Assembly: GCF_022570735.2 (NCBI RefSeq) | Contig: NZ_JANCNS010000002.1 | Span: forward strand, 1,054,001-1,118,000 | Source of the DNA: Christiangramia oceanisediminis | GTDB lineage: Bacteria > Bacteroidota > Bacteroidia > Flavobacteriales > Flavobacteriaceae | Direction: 5' to 3' | DNA length: 64,000 nucleotides | Shown here: in pieces, positions 35,446-44,062 of the stretch | Position numbering within the stretch: the first letter of the stretch is position 1 | How the letters are laid out: every line of letters begins with the position of its first letter | Program-made: the position numbers and the translations under genes | The notes under the pieces: generated by a model | The model's input: the letters and a program-made list of their open reading frames with translations, nothing else | Databases searched by the model: none | Told to the model about the DNA's origin: nothing

Positions 35446-35975
35446 GAATAATCTCGGGAAAATATAAAGGAAAAAGACTTATAGCTCCAGCCAAACTTCC
35501 GGTGAGACCTACCACCGATGTGGCAAAAGAAGCCCTGTTCAATATTCTCAATAATTATTATCATATACCTTCAGTAAAAGTACTGGATCTATTTTCGGGA
35601 ACGGGGAATATCTCCTACGAATTTGCAGCCAGGGGCAGCGAAAATATCACCGCCGTAGATGCCAATTACGATTGCGTAAGGTTTATAAAAAAAACTGCTT
35701 CAGAACTCGATTTTTCGATCACCACCATCAAAAGCGACGCCTTCAAATATCTTGAAAAAGCTGCGGTAAAGGCAGATATCATCTTCGCCGATCCGCCATA
35801 CAACATGGAGAAGGATGATTTTGCCAGGATTGCCCAACTCGTATTTGAAAAAGAACTACTTCTGGAGAATGGCCAATTAATCATTGAACACTCTAAACAT
35901 ACCGATCTTTCAGACCTTGATCATTTCAGAGAAGGGCGAAAATATGGAAGTTCTGTTTTTAGTTTCTTCGAATAA
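35442..35975 (+). CDS. rsmD: 16S rRNA (guanine(966)-N2)-methyltransferase
   Basis: A 177-residue Rossmann-fold methyltransferase that methylates G966 of 16S rRNA using SAM. The start MRIISGKYKGKRLIAP and RPTTDVAKEALFNIL are diagnostic. The SAM-binding loop is VLDLFSGTGNISYEFAARG, the acidic residue after the second strand is in ITAVD, and the catalytic motif is FADPPYNM (DPPY). Length is typical. It overlaps the DUF3822 gene by 4 bp (ATGA), suggesting translational coupling, and is followed 16 bp later by another small gene. Confidence 0.95.
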   Translation: MRIISGKYKGKRLIAPAKLPVRPTTDVAKEALFNILNNYYHIPSVKVLDLFSGTGNISYEFAARGSENITAVDANYDCVRFIKKTASELDFSITTIKSDAFKYLEKAAVKADIIFADPPYNMEKDDFARIAQLVFEKELLLENGQLIIEHSKHTDLSDLDHFREGRKYGSSVFSFFE

Positions 35976-35991
35976 AGCTTATCTTTCTTTT

Positions 35992-36372
35992 ATGACCCAA
36001 TCTACGAGGAAGCTAAAACTTAGTTTCACAGAGCTTGAGTTCTATGAAACTGCTGTTATTTCTACTATCAAAGAAAACCTGATCTTTGGGCATGAGCATG
36101 TTCAACAGTTAAGGAAGATCTGTATTGATCATTATGGAAACAGGGACTTCGTTTATATCACCAACAGGAAATATAATTATAATGTGAACCCAGTGATCTA
36201 CCTGGATCTTATTCAGGTTGGAACTTTAAAGGGAATCGCTGTGCTTAGCGATAAAATAGAAAGATTACAAACGGCTAATTTTGAACGGAATTTCTCCCCC
36301 GTACCTTACGAACTTTTTGAAATTCGTGAAGAGGCCCTGATCTGGGCTAATAGTTTGGTAAATGATGACTGA
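35992..36372 (+). CDS. Conserved hypothetical protein (STAS/SEC14-like)
   Basis: A 126-residue soluble protein I cannot name with certainty. It alternates strands and helices: LSFTELEFYETAVISTIKEN, a strand FVYITNRKYNYNVNPVIYLDLIQV and KGIAVLSDKIERLQTANFERNF. This pattern is like short STAS/SpoIIAA-type proteins of Bacteroidota, a weak resemblance. I use ATG 35992, 16 bp after rsmD; ATG 35944 would lie inside rsmD. It probably belongs to the same transcript as DUF3822-rsmD. Downstream, rnpB runs on the opposite strand. Confidence 0.72.
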   Translation: MTQSTRKLKLSFTELEFYETAVISTIKENLIFGHEHVQQLRKICIDHYGNRDFVYITNRKYNYNVNPVIYLDLIQVGTLKGIAVLSDKIERLQTANFERNFSPVPYELFEIREEALIWANSLVNDD

Positions 36373-36420
36373 AATTGTTCACCGAAACAACCAGAAAGTG
36401 CAGATCAAAACACAGATATT

Positions 36421-36732
36421 AAAAAAGCAGGTCTGTAAGCCGGATTCTGTCACCCGGTGAATAAGACCGGGTTCCTTATCATTTATCTGAAAGCATCGTT
36501 ACCGATGCTCTTTAGCTGCCTACCCTCCGGCAACGGACGAGCAATCCTTAAAAACCGGTATACATGGCATTGCACCGCATAGAGTTTACCTGATTTCACT
36601 ACAGCCTTACCTGTACATTCTTTCTGTTGCACTGGTCCTGATCTCACGACCGATGGGTGTTACCCACTATGCTGCTCTGTGGTGTCCGGACTTTCCTCCC
36701 CGAATATGGTCGGAGCGATAAGGCGACCTGCT
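36421..36732 (-). ncRNA. rnpB: RNase P RNA
   Basis: The catalytic RNA that trims tRNA 5' leaders. The universally conserved segment GAGGAAAGTCCGGACACC is at 36698-36681 (minus strand), followed by ACAGAGCAGCAT and GTGGGTAACACCCAT. The 3' part ends with AGAATCCGGCTTACAGACC. The closing P1 stem pairs AGCAGGTC (36732-36725) with GACCTGCT (36433-36426), and a T6 run after it provides termination. Exact ends are set by this stem and the promoter box just upstream. Confidence 0.95.
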
Positions 36733-36737
36733 TGGCG

Positions 36738-36745
36738 CAAAGGTA
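36738..36745 (-). promoter_or_regulatory. -7 promoter box of rnpB
   Basis: Reads TACCTTTG on the minus strand, a perfect TAnnTTTG box 6 bp before the predicted RNA 5' end. Confidence 0.6.
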
Positions 36746-36822
36746 AGGCAATTAATGTTGATTTCTTAGGCTATTTGTTCATAAATAAGGCCTATCTGGC
36801 TGGACTTTAGGTCAGCGATTTT

Positions 36823-36830
36823 TATCTTTG
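36823..36830 (+). promoter_or_regulatory. -7 promoter box of dnaX
   Basis: TATCTTTG matches TAnnTTTG exactly and lies 17 bp before the dnaX start codon. No good -33 element was found. Confidence 0.5.
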
Positions 36831-36847
36831 TCTTTCAATACTTTTTA

Positions 36848-38800
36848 ATGGAGCATTTTGTAGTATCAGCACGAAAATACCGCCCGCAAACTTTCAGGGA
36901 TGTGGTAGGACAACAGGCGATCACCAACACCCTGGCCAATGCCATCAAGAACAATCACCTGGCACAGGCCTTATTGTTCACTGGCCCGAGAGGTGTTGGG
37001 AAAACTACCTGTGCCCGTATCCTGGCTAAAATGATCAACCACGATGGTACTCAAAGTCCGGATGAAGACTTCGCCTTTAATATCTTCGAGCTCGATGCTG
37101 CTTCCAATAACTCGGTAGACGACATCAGGAACCTGATAGACCAGGTTCGTATCCCACCACAGGTAGGAAATTACAAGGTATATATCATTGACGAGGTTCA
37201 CATGCTATCCCAGGCTGCTTTCAACGCGTTTTTAAAGACGCTGGAAGAACCACCAAAACATGCCATCTTTATCCTGGCAACTACAGAAAAGCATAAGATC
37301 ATACCTACTATCCTGTCTCGTTGCCAGATCTTCGATTTTAAAAGGATCACCGTTAGTGATGCTAAAAATTACCTCGCTTATATAGCTGAACAGGAAGGAG
37401 TAAATGCTGAAGACGATGCACTCCACATCATCGCTCAAAAAGCTGATGGTGCCATGAGGGACGCACTTTCTATCTACGATCGCGTAGTAAGTTTCAGCGG
37501 AAATGATCTTACCAGGAAAGCGGTGACCGAAAACCTGAATGTGCTGGACTATGATACTTATATGCAGGCTACCGACCTGATTCTCGAAAATAATATACCG
37601 CAATTACTTGTCAATTTTAACGAAACCCTTGCCAGTGGATTTGATGGGCATCATTTTATAGCCGGCCTGGCTTCTCACTTTAGAGATCTGCTGGTTTGTA
37701 AGGACCAAAGAACCATAGACCTGCTGGAGGTAGGCGAAGAAACCAAAGCCAGGTATTTTGAGCAATCTCAAAAGACTTCCCTTCAGTTTCTACTTGAGGC
37801 CATAGACCTGGCAAACGATTGTGATTTAAAATACAAGAACAGCCATAATCAAAGGTTGCTGGTAGAATTATGCCTGATGCAACTGGCTTCGCTGAGTTTT
37901 AATTCTGAAAAAAAAAAGCCTGAAGTAAAGATCATTCCACCTTCTAACTTCGAAAAGGAGGCGGTAAAGATCAATAGTCAGAAAAAAGAGCTGGTTCGTG
38001 AAAATGAGCATGATGTCTCATCGCCTTCTGAAGAAATAAGCCTTCCGGAAAAGGATGCACCCACAGAAACCTGTGCCAAAACAGAAGAACAGCCATATTA
38101 TTCTGAAAACAGTCCGGGTAGCCTTCCGAAGAAACCAGAAGAAGGTATACAGGCCAACAGGACAGCTGGAAATTCTGAAAACGGCGCTACCGGTCTTTCG
38201 CATAAAGAGGAGGAAGAGGTAATTGAGACTAACGGAATAACCCAGAGTTCAACTCCTCACATTACCAAACCTGAAACTACCACGAATGAAGAAGTGGCCA
38301 CCGTCAACGCCTCCTCAAATACCGGTTTTCCCGAAATCAAAAGAGAAAAGGTCTCTGGCCTTTCGTTAAAAAGTATTTCAAAAAAGAAAGAACTTGCAGA
38401 GAAGCTCCGGGAAAACGAACCTGTTGAAGAAGTGATGGACGACGAGTTTGATGAGGAGAAACTGGTGGAAGAATGGAAGAAATACACTGAATGGCTTAAG
38501 AAAAAGGGTGAAAAGATCCTTGCTTCCATCCTGGAATCGCAGAACCCGGTTCTGAATGGCAGGGATATAGAACTCACATTTCCCAATGAGACCATGAAAT
38601 TAGACCTGGAAAAGGAAGAAAACAGGTTAATGGCCTATCTTAAAAAGAAGCTTAGAAATACACATATTGCTTTAGTGATCAAAGTAGATGAACAGGTTTC
38701 ACGAAAATACGCCTTTACCCCACAGGAAAAATATGAAAAACTAAAGGAAGCCAATCCTTTAATAGATAAATTAAGAGCAACTTTCGATCTGGACGTATAA
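36848..38800 (+). CDS. dnaX: DNA polymerase III subunit gamma/tau
   Basis: A 650-residue clamp-loader ATPase. Domain I has Walker A GPRGVGKT (residues 46-53), Walker B IIDEVH (113-118, Asp115-Glu116) and the SRC motif LSRCQIF. Domains II-III run to about residue 355. A long, low-complexity acidic/Ser/Thr linker (about 360-510) leads to a C-terminal tau domain (about 530-650) that would bind the polymerase. Two points are unusual. The Cys-rich zinc module that normally follows Walker A is absent: INHDGTQSPDEDFAFNIFELDAAS runs straight into the sensor region. A run of ten A at 37908-37917 lies exactly at the domain III/linker border and may allow frameshifting to a gamma form. miaE begins 2 bp after the stop. 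Confidence 0.96.
   Translation: MEHFVVSARKYRPQTFRDVVGQQAITNTLANAIKNNHLAQALLFTGPRGVGKTTCARILAKMINHDGTQSPDEDFAFNIFELDAASNNSVDDIRNLIDQVRIPPQVGNYKVYIIDEVHMLSQAAFNAFLKTLEEPPKHAIFILATTEKHKIIPTILSRCQIFDFKRITVSDAKNYLAYIAEQEGVNAEDDALHIIAQKADGAMRDALSIYDRVVSFSGNDLTRKAVTENLNVLDYDTYMQATDLILENNIPQLLVNFNETLASGFDGHHFIAGLASHFRDLLVCKDQRTIDLLEVGEETKARYFEQSQKTSLQFLLEAIDLANDCDLKYKNSHNQRLLVELCLMQLASLSFNSEKKKPEVKIIPPSNFEKEAVKINSQKKELVRENEHDVSSPSEEISLPEKDAPTETCAKTEEQPYYSENSPGSLPKKPEEGIQANRTAGNSENGATGLSHKEEEEVIETNGITQSSTPHITKPETTTNEEVATVNASSNTGFPEIKREKVSGLSLKSISKKKELAEKLRENEPVEEVMDDEFDEEKLVEEWKKYTEWLKKKGEKILASILESQNPVLNGRDIELTFPNETMKLDLEKEENRLMAYLKKKLRNTHIALVIKVDEQVSRKYAFTPQEKYEKLKEANPLIDKLRATFDLDV
37907..37961 (+). 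promoter_or_regulatory. Candidate dnaX frameshift/slippage site
   Basis: Codons GAA AAA AAA AAG (37907-37918) contain ten A. A -1 shift meets TGA at 37921-37923 after one Ala codon; a +1 shift meets TAA at 37926-37928. A possible hairpin CCACCTT (37937-37943)/AAGGAGG (37955-37961) with one mismatch lies 18 nt downstream. No Shine-Dalgarno-like sequence is seen before the run. Confidence 0.5.
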
Positions 38801-38802
38801 TT

Positions 38803-39384
38803 ATGTTAGGACTTAAATTACCCACCGATCCCAGGTGGACCGATATCGCCAAAAAGAATATTAAGGAGATCCTTATAGATCACGCCTATTGTGAACAAAA
38901 GGCTGCATCTACCGCTATTTCACTTATAGTTACCTTTCCTGAATATTCGGAACTGGTAACCGCCATGACCGCGCTTGCTAGGGAAGAAATGGGACATTTT
39001 AGAATGGTTCATGACCGCATCCTTCAAAAAGGCTATACCATGGGTCGGGAACGAAAAGATGAATATGTTCTAAGGCTTATGAAGTTCTTTCCTAAAGGTG
39101 GAAGCCGCGACACCCAGCTGGTTCACCGTTTATTAATAGCCGGGCTGATAGAGGCTCGAAGCTGCGAACGTTTCAGGCTTCTTTCTGAAGAGCTGGAAGA
39201 CGAGGAACTCGCGAAATTCTATAAAGATCTAATGATAAGCGAGGCCAACCATTATACCATGTTCCTTAAATTTGCCCGTAAATACGGTGAGCGTGAGGAA
39301 GTAGATAAGAAATGGCAGGCCTTACTCGATTATGAGGCCGAGATCATGAAAGATTTCAATAAATCTGAAAGCATTCACGGCTAG
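38803..39384 (+). CDS. miaE: tRNA-(ms2io6A)-hydroxylase
   Basis: A 193-residue ferritin-like di-iron monooxygenase that hydroxylates the isopentenyl group of ms2i6A37 in tRNA. The family start LGLKLPTDPRW is present. Iron-ligand helices show IDHAYCEQKAA, LAREEMGHFRMVHDRI (E-x-x-H), LIEARSCERF and ISEANHYTMFLKFA (E-x-x-H), giving the two E..ExxH pairs. Length is normal. It lies 2 bp after dnaX on one transcript. Its stop overlaps the stop of the opposing ppx gene by 4 bp. Confidence 0.93.
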   Translation: MLGLKLPTDPRWTDIAKKNIKEILIDHAYCEQKAASTAISLIVTFPEYSELVTAMTALAREEMGHFRMVHDRILQKGYTMGRERKDEYVLRLMKFFPKGGSRDTQLVHRLLIAGLIEARSCERFRLLSEELEDEELAKFYKDLMISEANHYTMFLKFARKYGEREEVDKKWQALLDYEAEIMKDFNKSESIHG

Positions 39385-40280
39385 GATTTTTTCGTTGCCC
39401 TGTTGTAAAGCGATTTTATAATACCATCTGCCAGTCCGATCTTTGGAACAAAGATGCGATTGGCTTTTGCCCATTTCATTGAATTCACATAGATCTTCGC
39501 GGCTGGAATGATCACATCTGCACGGTCATTTTTCAGTCCTAATTCGGTTATTCGCTCTTCGTAGGTATAGCTATTCAGCTTTTCATTATAATCCTTCAGA
39601 TATTTTAAACTAAGCGGTTTCCCATCCTTTTTACCACTGGTCTTAAAGATATTGTTGATGTTTCCACCTGAACCTATCAGGTCAATTTCATCATAGCCAT
39701 TGGTGGTTTCCTTGACCCAGTCCTGCATTTCTTCCCAGGTACGATGCTCCACCAGGTCTTCCATCATCCTTACGGTTCCTACTTTAAAAGATCTTGAAGC
39801 GATGGTCTTTCCGTTGCTATATAAGGTATACTCGGTACTACCACCACCAACGTCCACATACAGGTAGTTACAATCGTTCTGGATGAGCGCATGCAGATCT
39901 GTCGCGGCAATAATAGCAGCTTCATGGGAACCATCGATAATTTCAATGTTTACGCCGGTCTTTTCCTTTATTAGCTGGCCAACCTCCCGGCCATTTTTGG
40001 CTTCCCTCATAGCCGAGGTTGCATAGGCTTCATACTTTTCGACCCCGTGAGATTTCATCAATAAATTGAAAGCCTGCATCGTATCTACCATTCTTTGAAT
40101 ATTTTTTTCTGAAACCTTCTGGCGCAGGAACACATCGGCTCCCAAACGTATTGGCACTCTCACCAGGGAGGTTTTCCTGAAATCGGTATCCATTCCTTTC
40201 TTTTCTGTTATGGTGGAGATCAAAAGCCTAACGGCATTGGATCCAATATCGATTGCGGCGTAAACTCGTTGTTTTATCAT
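39381..40280 (-). CDS. ppx: Ppx/GppA family phosphatase (exopolyphosphatase-like)
   Basis: A 299-residue ASKHA-fold phosphatase. The phosphate-1 loop AAIDIGSNAVRLLI, the conserved TSAMREAKNG, IDGSHEAAIIA and the phosphate-2 motif YVDVGGGSTEYTLY are clear. Members release phosphate from polyphosphate or the pppGpp 5' end. The C-terminal HD-type domain of E. coli Ppx is missing, giving the short two-domain form frequent in Bacteroidota. It overlaps the ppk1 gene at one base (40280), so polyphosphate making and breaking are in one operon. Substrate preference between polyphosphate and pppGpp cannot be decided. Confidence 0.88.
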   Translation of the reverse strand: MIKQRVYAAIDIGSNAVRLLISTITEKKGMDTDFRKTSLVRVPIRLGADVFLRQKVSEKNIQRMVDTMQAFNLLMKSHGVEKYEAYATSAMREAKNGREVGQLIKEKTGVNIEIIDGSHEAAIIAATDLHALIQNDCNYLYVDVGGGSTEYTLYSNGKTIASRSFKVGTVRMMEDLVEHRTWEEMQDWVKETTNGYDEIDLIGSGGNINNIFKTSGKKDGKPLSLKYLKDYNEKLNSYTYEERITELGLKNDRADVIIPAAKIYVNSMKWAKANRIFVPKIGLADGIIKSLYNRATKKS

Positions 40281-42382
40281 TACTCGTTGATTTCAATTTT
40301 TTTCAGATAGTAATCGTACAGGGCCAATTGTGACCTAATTACGGGGCCATCGGTCTTGCGGTAAGGATTTTCGATTCCCCTGCAATGAAGCCTTGCCTTC
40401 ACATTATCGCTCCAGCTGATTTCAAATGTTTCTATTAATTCGCTTTTAATATCCTCATCGTAGATCGGGCAGGAAATTTCCACACGTTGATCCAGGTTTC
40501 TTGTCATAAAATCGGCTGAAGAAATATAGACCTTTGGATCTCCTGCATTTTCAAAGATAAACACGCGAGGATGCTCCAAAAATTTATCCACGATACTAAT
40601 AGCCTCAATATTTTCGCTTAAACCAGGGATCCCCGGCACGAGACAGCAGATTCCCCTTACAAGCAATTTCACCTTTACCCCTGCCTTGCTTGCCATGTAA
40701 AGTTTATCGATTACACCGGTATCTGAAATACTATTCAACTTTAAGCGAATACCTGCAGGAAGACCATTCTTCTTATTGTCGATCTCATTCTGGATAAGCT
40801 TATAAAGAGCACTTCGGGTATAATGCGGAGAAACGATTAGATGTTTGTATTTATTCACCTTATAATTGATCTCGAAGAAATCGAACACCTTGTTCACTTC
40901 CTTCAGAATTTCAGGATCTGCGGTAAATAAGGTATAATCGGTATAAACCTTTGCGGTGCTTTCATTGAAATTCCCTGTGCTAATAAATCCATATCGCTTC
41001 AGTTTACCTTCTTCTTCACGTTCGATCACGCAAGCCTTACAATGCACTTTCAGTCCTGGTACTCCAAAAATGAGCTTCACGCCTTCCTCCTGCATTTGTT
41101 CCGCGTAGCGGATATTAGCAACCTCGTCAAAACGAGCGCGTAATTCGATCTGGACGGTAACCTTTTTTCCATTCTTTACCGCATTGATCAGTGAACTGGC
41201 AATATGCGAGATCTTTGCAAGGCGATAAATGGTTATCTTGATCGTCTTTACTTTTGGATCGAGTGCAGCTTCCCGAAGAAATTTCACCACATAAGCAAAA
41301 CTCTGGTAAGGTGCGTAAAGCAGGTAATCCTTATCAGCAATTCCCTTAAGTACACTGGTTTGCAAAATGAGCCCCGGGATTGGTAACGCATCCTTGACCT
41401 CGTAATGAAGATCGCCCCTGCCCAATCCTGGGAATTCCATATAATCCCTTCGATTATGATACCGCCCGCCGGGAATAATACTATCGGTAGCATCTATTCC
41501 CATTTTATTCATCAAATAGGTAAGGGTGTCTTCTTCAATATTCTTATCATAAACAAACCTAACCGGGTCACCTTTGATACGGTCCTTTACACTATCTGAT
41601 ATCTTTTCTATAAAACTTTTACTTAGATCGCTGTCAAGATCCAATTCGGCATCCCTGGTGATCTTGATCATGTGGGCCGAAAGTTTTTCGTAGTTGAAAA
41701 TATTGAAAATCGTGTGCAGATTATACCTAATAAGGTCATCAAGAAGAATGATATACTGATTTCCGTTCTCTTCTGGTAACACGACGAATCGTTCAATATT
41801 TCGGGGAATTTCGATCAGAACGTAACGGATGTCCTTCTCGCCCCGATTCAGGATCTTGGAAATTCCCTTTTTAGGTTCAGTTTCATCTGCCATCACCATT
41901 TTAACTGCCAGGTACGCTGCACTGTCTTTAAGCGATGGCATTTCCGGAAGTTCATTAAGAATGATGGTTACCAGGGCCGGACTTACCTTGCTTAGAAAGA
42001 AGTTCTTTATAAAATCCTGGTGGCTCTCAGAAACTTCATCCTCCTTAATGATATGAATGTTATGCTCCTTCAGCTTTGACTGAATATCTTCAAGTATCTT
42101 CAAACTTTCAGCCTGCTGGTCGATCACGATCTTGGTTATCTCCTCTAGCAATTTACTCGCCTTTATTCCGCCAAGGGCACTTTTCCCGGTTTTTCCGGCG
42201 AGGTCAATCCGTTTAACCGTGGCATAACGAACTTTAAAGAATTCGTCCAGGTTATTGGAAAAGATCCCCAGGAATCTAAGCCTTTCAATAAGCGGAACCG
42301 TTTCATCTGCGGCTTCCTGTAACACCCTGGCATTAAAAGACAGCCAGCTTAGTTCCCTGTTGGTATATCGTTTTTCAAGCAT
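40280..42382 (-). CDS. ppk1: Polyphosphate kinase 1
   Basis: A 700-residue enzyme that polymerises the terminal phosphate of ATP into polyphosphate. The N-terminal region YTNRELSWLSFNARVLQEA and LGIFSNNLDEFFKVR are diagnostic. The autophosphorylated His is His447 in GVPGLKVHCKACVIERE, and the catalytic blocks YGFISTGNFNESTAKVYTD and YISSADFMTRNLDQRVEI are intact. It is peripheral to the inner membrane in the family. It lies third in the pdxH-sixA-ppk1-ppx operon, 8 bp after sixA. A normal, full-length gene. Confidence 0.96.
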   Translation of the reverse strand: MLEKRYTNRELSWLSFNARVLQEAADETVPLIERLRFLGIFSNNLDEFFKVRYATVKRIDLAGKTGKSALGGIKASKLLEEITKIVIDQQAESLKILEDIQSKLKEHNIHIIKEDEVSESHQDFIKNFFLSKVSPALVTIILNELPEMPSLKDSAAYLAVKMVMADETEPKKGISKILNRGEKDIRYVLIEIPRNIERFVVLPEENGNQYIILLDDLIRYNLHTIFNIFNYEKLSAHMIKITRDAELDLDSDLSKSFIEKISDSVKDRIKGDPVRFVYDKNIEEDTLTYLMNKMGIDATDSIIPGGRYHNRRDYMEFPGLGRGDLHYEVKDALPIPGLILQTSVLKGIADKDYLLYAPYQSFAYVVKFLREAALDPKVKTIKITIYRLAKISHIASSLINAVKNGKKVTVQIELRARFDEVANIRYAEQMQEEGVKLIFGVPGLKVHCKACVIEREEEGKLKRYGFISTGNFNESTAKVYTDYTLFTADPEILKEVNKVFDFFEINYKVNKYKHLIVSPHYTRSALYKLIQNEIDNKKNGLPAGIRLKLNSISDTGVIDKLYMASKAGVKVKLLVRGICCLVPGIPGLSENIEAISIVDKFLEHPRVFIFENAGDPKVYISSADFMTRNLDQRVEISCPIYDEDIKSELIETFEISWSDNVKARLHCRGIENPYRKTDGPVIRSQLALYDYYLKKIEINE

Positions 42383-42390
42383 GTAAAATA

Positions 42391-42879
42391 TTATCGTAGA
42401 TTTTTTGGAAACAAGGTGACCAGCGTTTTTCCTTTGCTTATATCATTCCAGGAGTCCTCTTTAAAATCTATGACACAAAGCCCTGTTGTAGGCAAATTGT
42501 CTATACGCTTATCGCCAAGATGATTCACCAGGATCGTCATGGCCGGATTATGGCCAAAAACAAAAAGCTTATCTACCTCATCATCGCAGGTTTTGATCAC
42601 CGAGAGCAATTCATTCTGGTTAAAGGTGTAAAGCTCCTCCTTTACCTCAAATTTATCATCAGGCACATTGAATTTTTCCCTGAAAAGCTTTGCGGTTTCG
42701 TGAGCCCGCACGGCGTGACTAGTCCAGAAAAGTGCAGGCGGTTCATAGAAATGTTTAAAGGCATTCAGTACCAGTTCAGCATCATTATAAGCTCTTTTCT
42801 TCAAAGGCCTGCGATGATCGGGAAGTTGTTCGTTATCCCAGGATGATTTGCCGTGTCTAATTAAAATAAGTCTTTTCAT
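42391..42879 (-). CDS. SixA-like histidine phosphatase
   Basis: A 162-residue phosphatase of the histidine phosphatase (phosphoglycerate mutase-like) superfamily. The catalytic motif is LIRHGKSSWD with the phospho-accepting His9, and the second His is in FVFGHNPAMTILVNHL. The short form without inserted helices matches SixA, which removes phosphate from phospho-histidines. Here the neighbours ppk1 and ppx suggest a link to phosphate or polyphosphate control, only by position. It lies 3 bp after pdxH and 8 bp before ppk1. Confidence 0.9.
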   Translation of the reverse strand: MKRLILIRHGKSSWDNEQLPDHRRPLKKRAYNDAELVLNAFKHFYEPPALFWTSHAVRAHETAKLFREKFNVPDDKFEVKEELYTFNQNELLSVIKTCDDEVDKLFVFGHNPAMTILVNHLGDKRIDNLPTTGLCVIDFKEDSWNDISKGKTLVTLFPKNLR

Positions 42880-42882
42880 AAA

Positions 42883-43527
42883 TTAAGGTGCCAGTCGTTC
42901 AATTTTCCAGTTATCATTGTTTTTGGAATACAGGATCCTGTCGTGTAGCCGGTTTCTCCTACCCTGCCAGAATTCCATATTTATCGGTTTTACTATATAA
43001 CCTCCCCAATTAGTTGGTTTTGGAATCTCGAGATTCTTATATTCTTCTTCCAGTTTTGCAAGCCTGTTTTCGAGAATAGCCCTGGAACCTATCACAGAAC
43101 TTTGTGCAGAAGCATGGGCTCCAAGCTGACTCCCTTTGGGCCGTGATTTAAAATATGCAGTGGATTCGGCTTCAGCAATTTTTGAAACTTTACCCTGAAT
43201 TATTACCTGTTTTTCCAGGGCGGGCCAAAAGAAGGAAAGGCAGCATTGCGGATTTTCGTCCAGCTGTATACCTTTTTCGGAATGGTAATTAGAAAAGAAA
43301 ATAAAGCCATCCCGGCTATAGGACTTTAATAGAACCACTCTTGTTTTAGGCATTCCATTTACACCTACTGTAGAAAGGTGCATGGCATTGGCTTCATCGA
43401 TGTGATCATTTTCATCGGCCATGTCGAACCAGGATTGGAAAAGGATAAACGGGTTAGCTGGAAGATCGGCTTCCGTTAATTCACCTTTTTCATAAGACTT
43501 CCTGTAGTGTTTTAAGTCCTTTTGCAT
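42883..43527 (-). CDS. pdxH: Pyridoxamine 5'-phosphate oxidase
   Basis: A 214-residue FMN enzyme that oxidises pyridoxine- or pyridoxamine-5'-phosphate to PLP. The N-terminus DLKHYRKSYEKGELTEADLPANPF is the family start. FMN-contacting segments are TRVVLLKSYSRDGFIFFSNYHSEKG and RPKGSQLGAHASAQS. The C-terminal signature FWQGRRNRLHDRILY is intact. Length is normal, and it is cytoplasmic and dimeric. It is the first gene of the operon that continues with sixA, ppk1 and ppx. Upstream lies a good minus-strand promoter. Confidence 0.95.
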   Translation of the reverse strand: MQKDLKHYRKSYEKGELTEADLPANPFILFQSWFDMADENDHIDEANAMHLSTVGVNGMPKTRVVLLKSYSRDGFIFFSNYHSEKGIQLDENPQCCLSFFWPALEKQVIIQGKVSKIAEAESTAYFKSRPKGSQLGAHASAQSSVIGSRAILENRLAKLEEEYKNLEIPKPTNWGGYIVKPINMEFWQGRRNRLHDRILYSKNNDNWKIERLAP

Positions 43528-43567
43528 AGTTTAAGGAAAGTTTACTGCAATTTACAAGTTTATTAAA

Positions 43568-43597
43568 CAAGGCTAAAATGTTTTTTTCCTGGCCAAA
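43568..43597 (-). promoter_or_regulatory. Promoter of the pdxH-sixA-ppk1-ppx operon
   Basis: Read on the minus strand: TTTG (43597-43594), an 18-nt spacer and TAGCCTTG (43575-43568), one mismatch from TAnnTTTG. The pdxH start is 40 bp downstream. Confidence 0.6.
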
Positions 43598-43747
43598 GAT
43601 CACTCATCGTTTAATATGTTTTACATCACTTAAGATCAAAAAATTAGCATAAAAAAGCTTAAGAATAAACTGGCAGTATACCAATTTTGTACTACAAAAA
43701 TTTGAGCTGTGATTAACCCCTTAACTACCTGTTTATTAATCCGTTTT

Positions 43748-43763
43748 TAAGGGTTTTCCCTTA
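43748..43763 (+). other. Short perfect hairpin in the leader
   Basis: TAAGGG, loop TTTT, CCCTTA: a 6-bp perfect stem in the leader upstream of the adhesin. No function known. Confidence 0.4.
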
Positions 43764-43827
43764 TAGATTTAATTATTTTCCTACAGAATTCCCACAAATT
43801 TGTACGCGAATTAGCTCAAATTCAGGT

Positions 43828-43867
43828 CTTCGTTTTTAAAAAATCGTGTTGTTTAACGAAGTTTTTT
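43828..43867 (+). terminator. Terminator-like hairpin in the leader
   Basis: CTTCGTT (43828-43834) pairs with AACGAAG (43855-43861) across a 20-nt loop, followed by TTTTTT (43862-43867). On the plus strand it would end a transcript before the adhesin gene, so it could be an attenuator or the end of a small RNA. Confidence 0.4.
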
Positions 43868-44045
43868 ACCGTTATATCTAATAATTCTGATAAATCCTTT
43901 TTAAGAATTTTATTGTAATAATTTTACCTCCGGAAAGCACTACAAATAGAGTCACCCCCACGCTTCTATAGGTAATCCCCTCAACATTACCGCTGTGCAA
44001 TACCCTTAAACATAATATACTGAACTCCCCAAATCAGATATAGCT

Positions 44046-44062
44046 GACTTTCGTTGAAAGTC
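44046..44062 (+). other. Leader hairpin before the adhesin start
   Basis: GACTTTC, loop GTT, GAAAGTC: a 7-bp perfect stem, 65 bp before the start codon. A second mini-stem CCC-GAAA-GGG follows at 44084-44093. Confidence 0.4.

Noticed and set aside
35884-35991. Earlier start for the gene at 35992-36372 inside rsmD
   Set aside because: It would overlap the conserved end of rsmD by up to 92 bp; the ATG just after the rsmD stop fits better.
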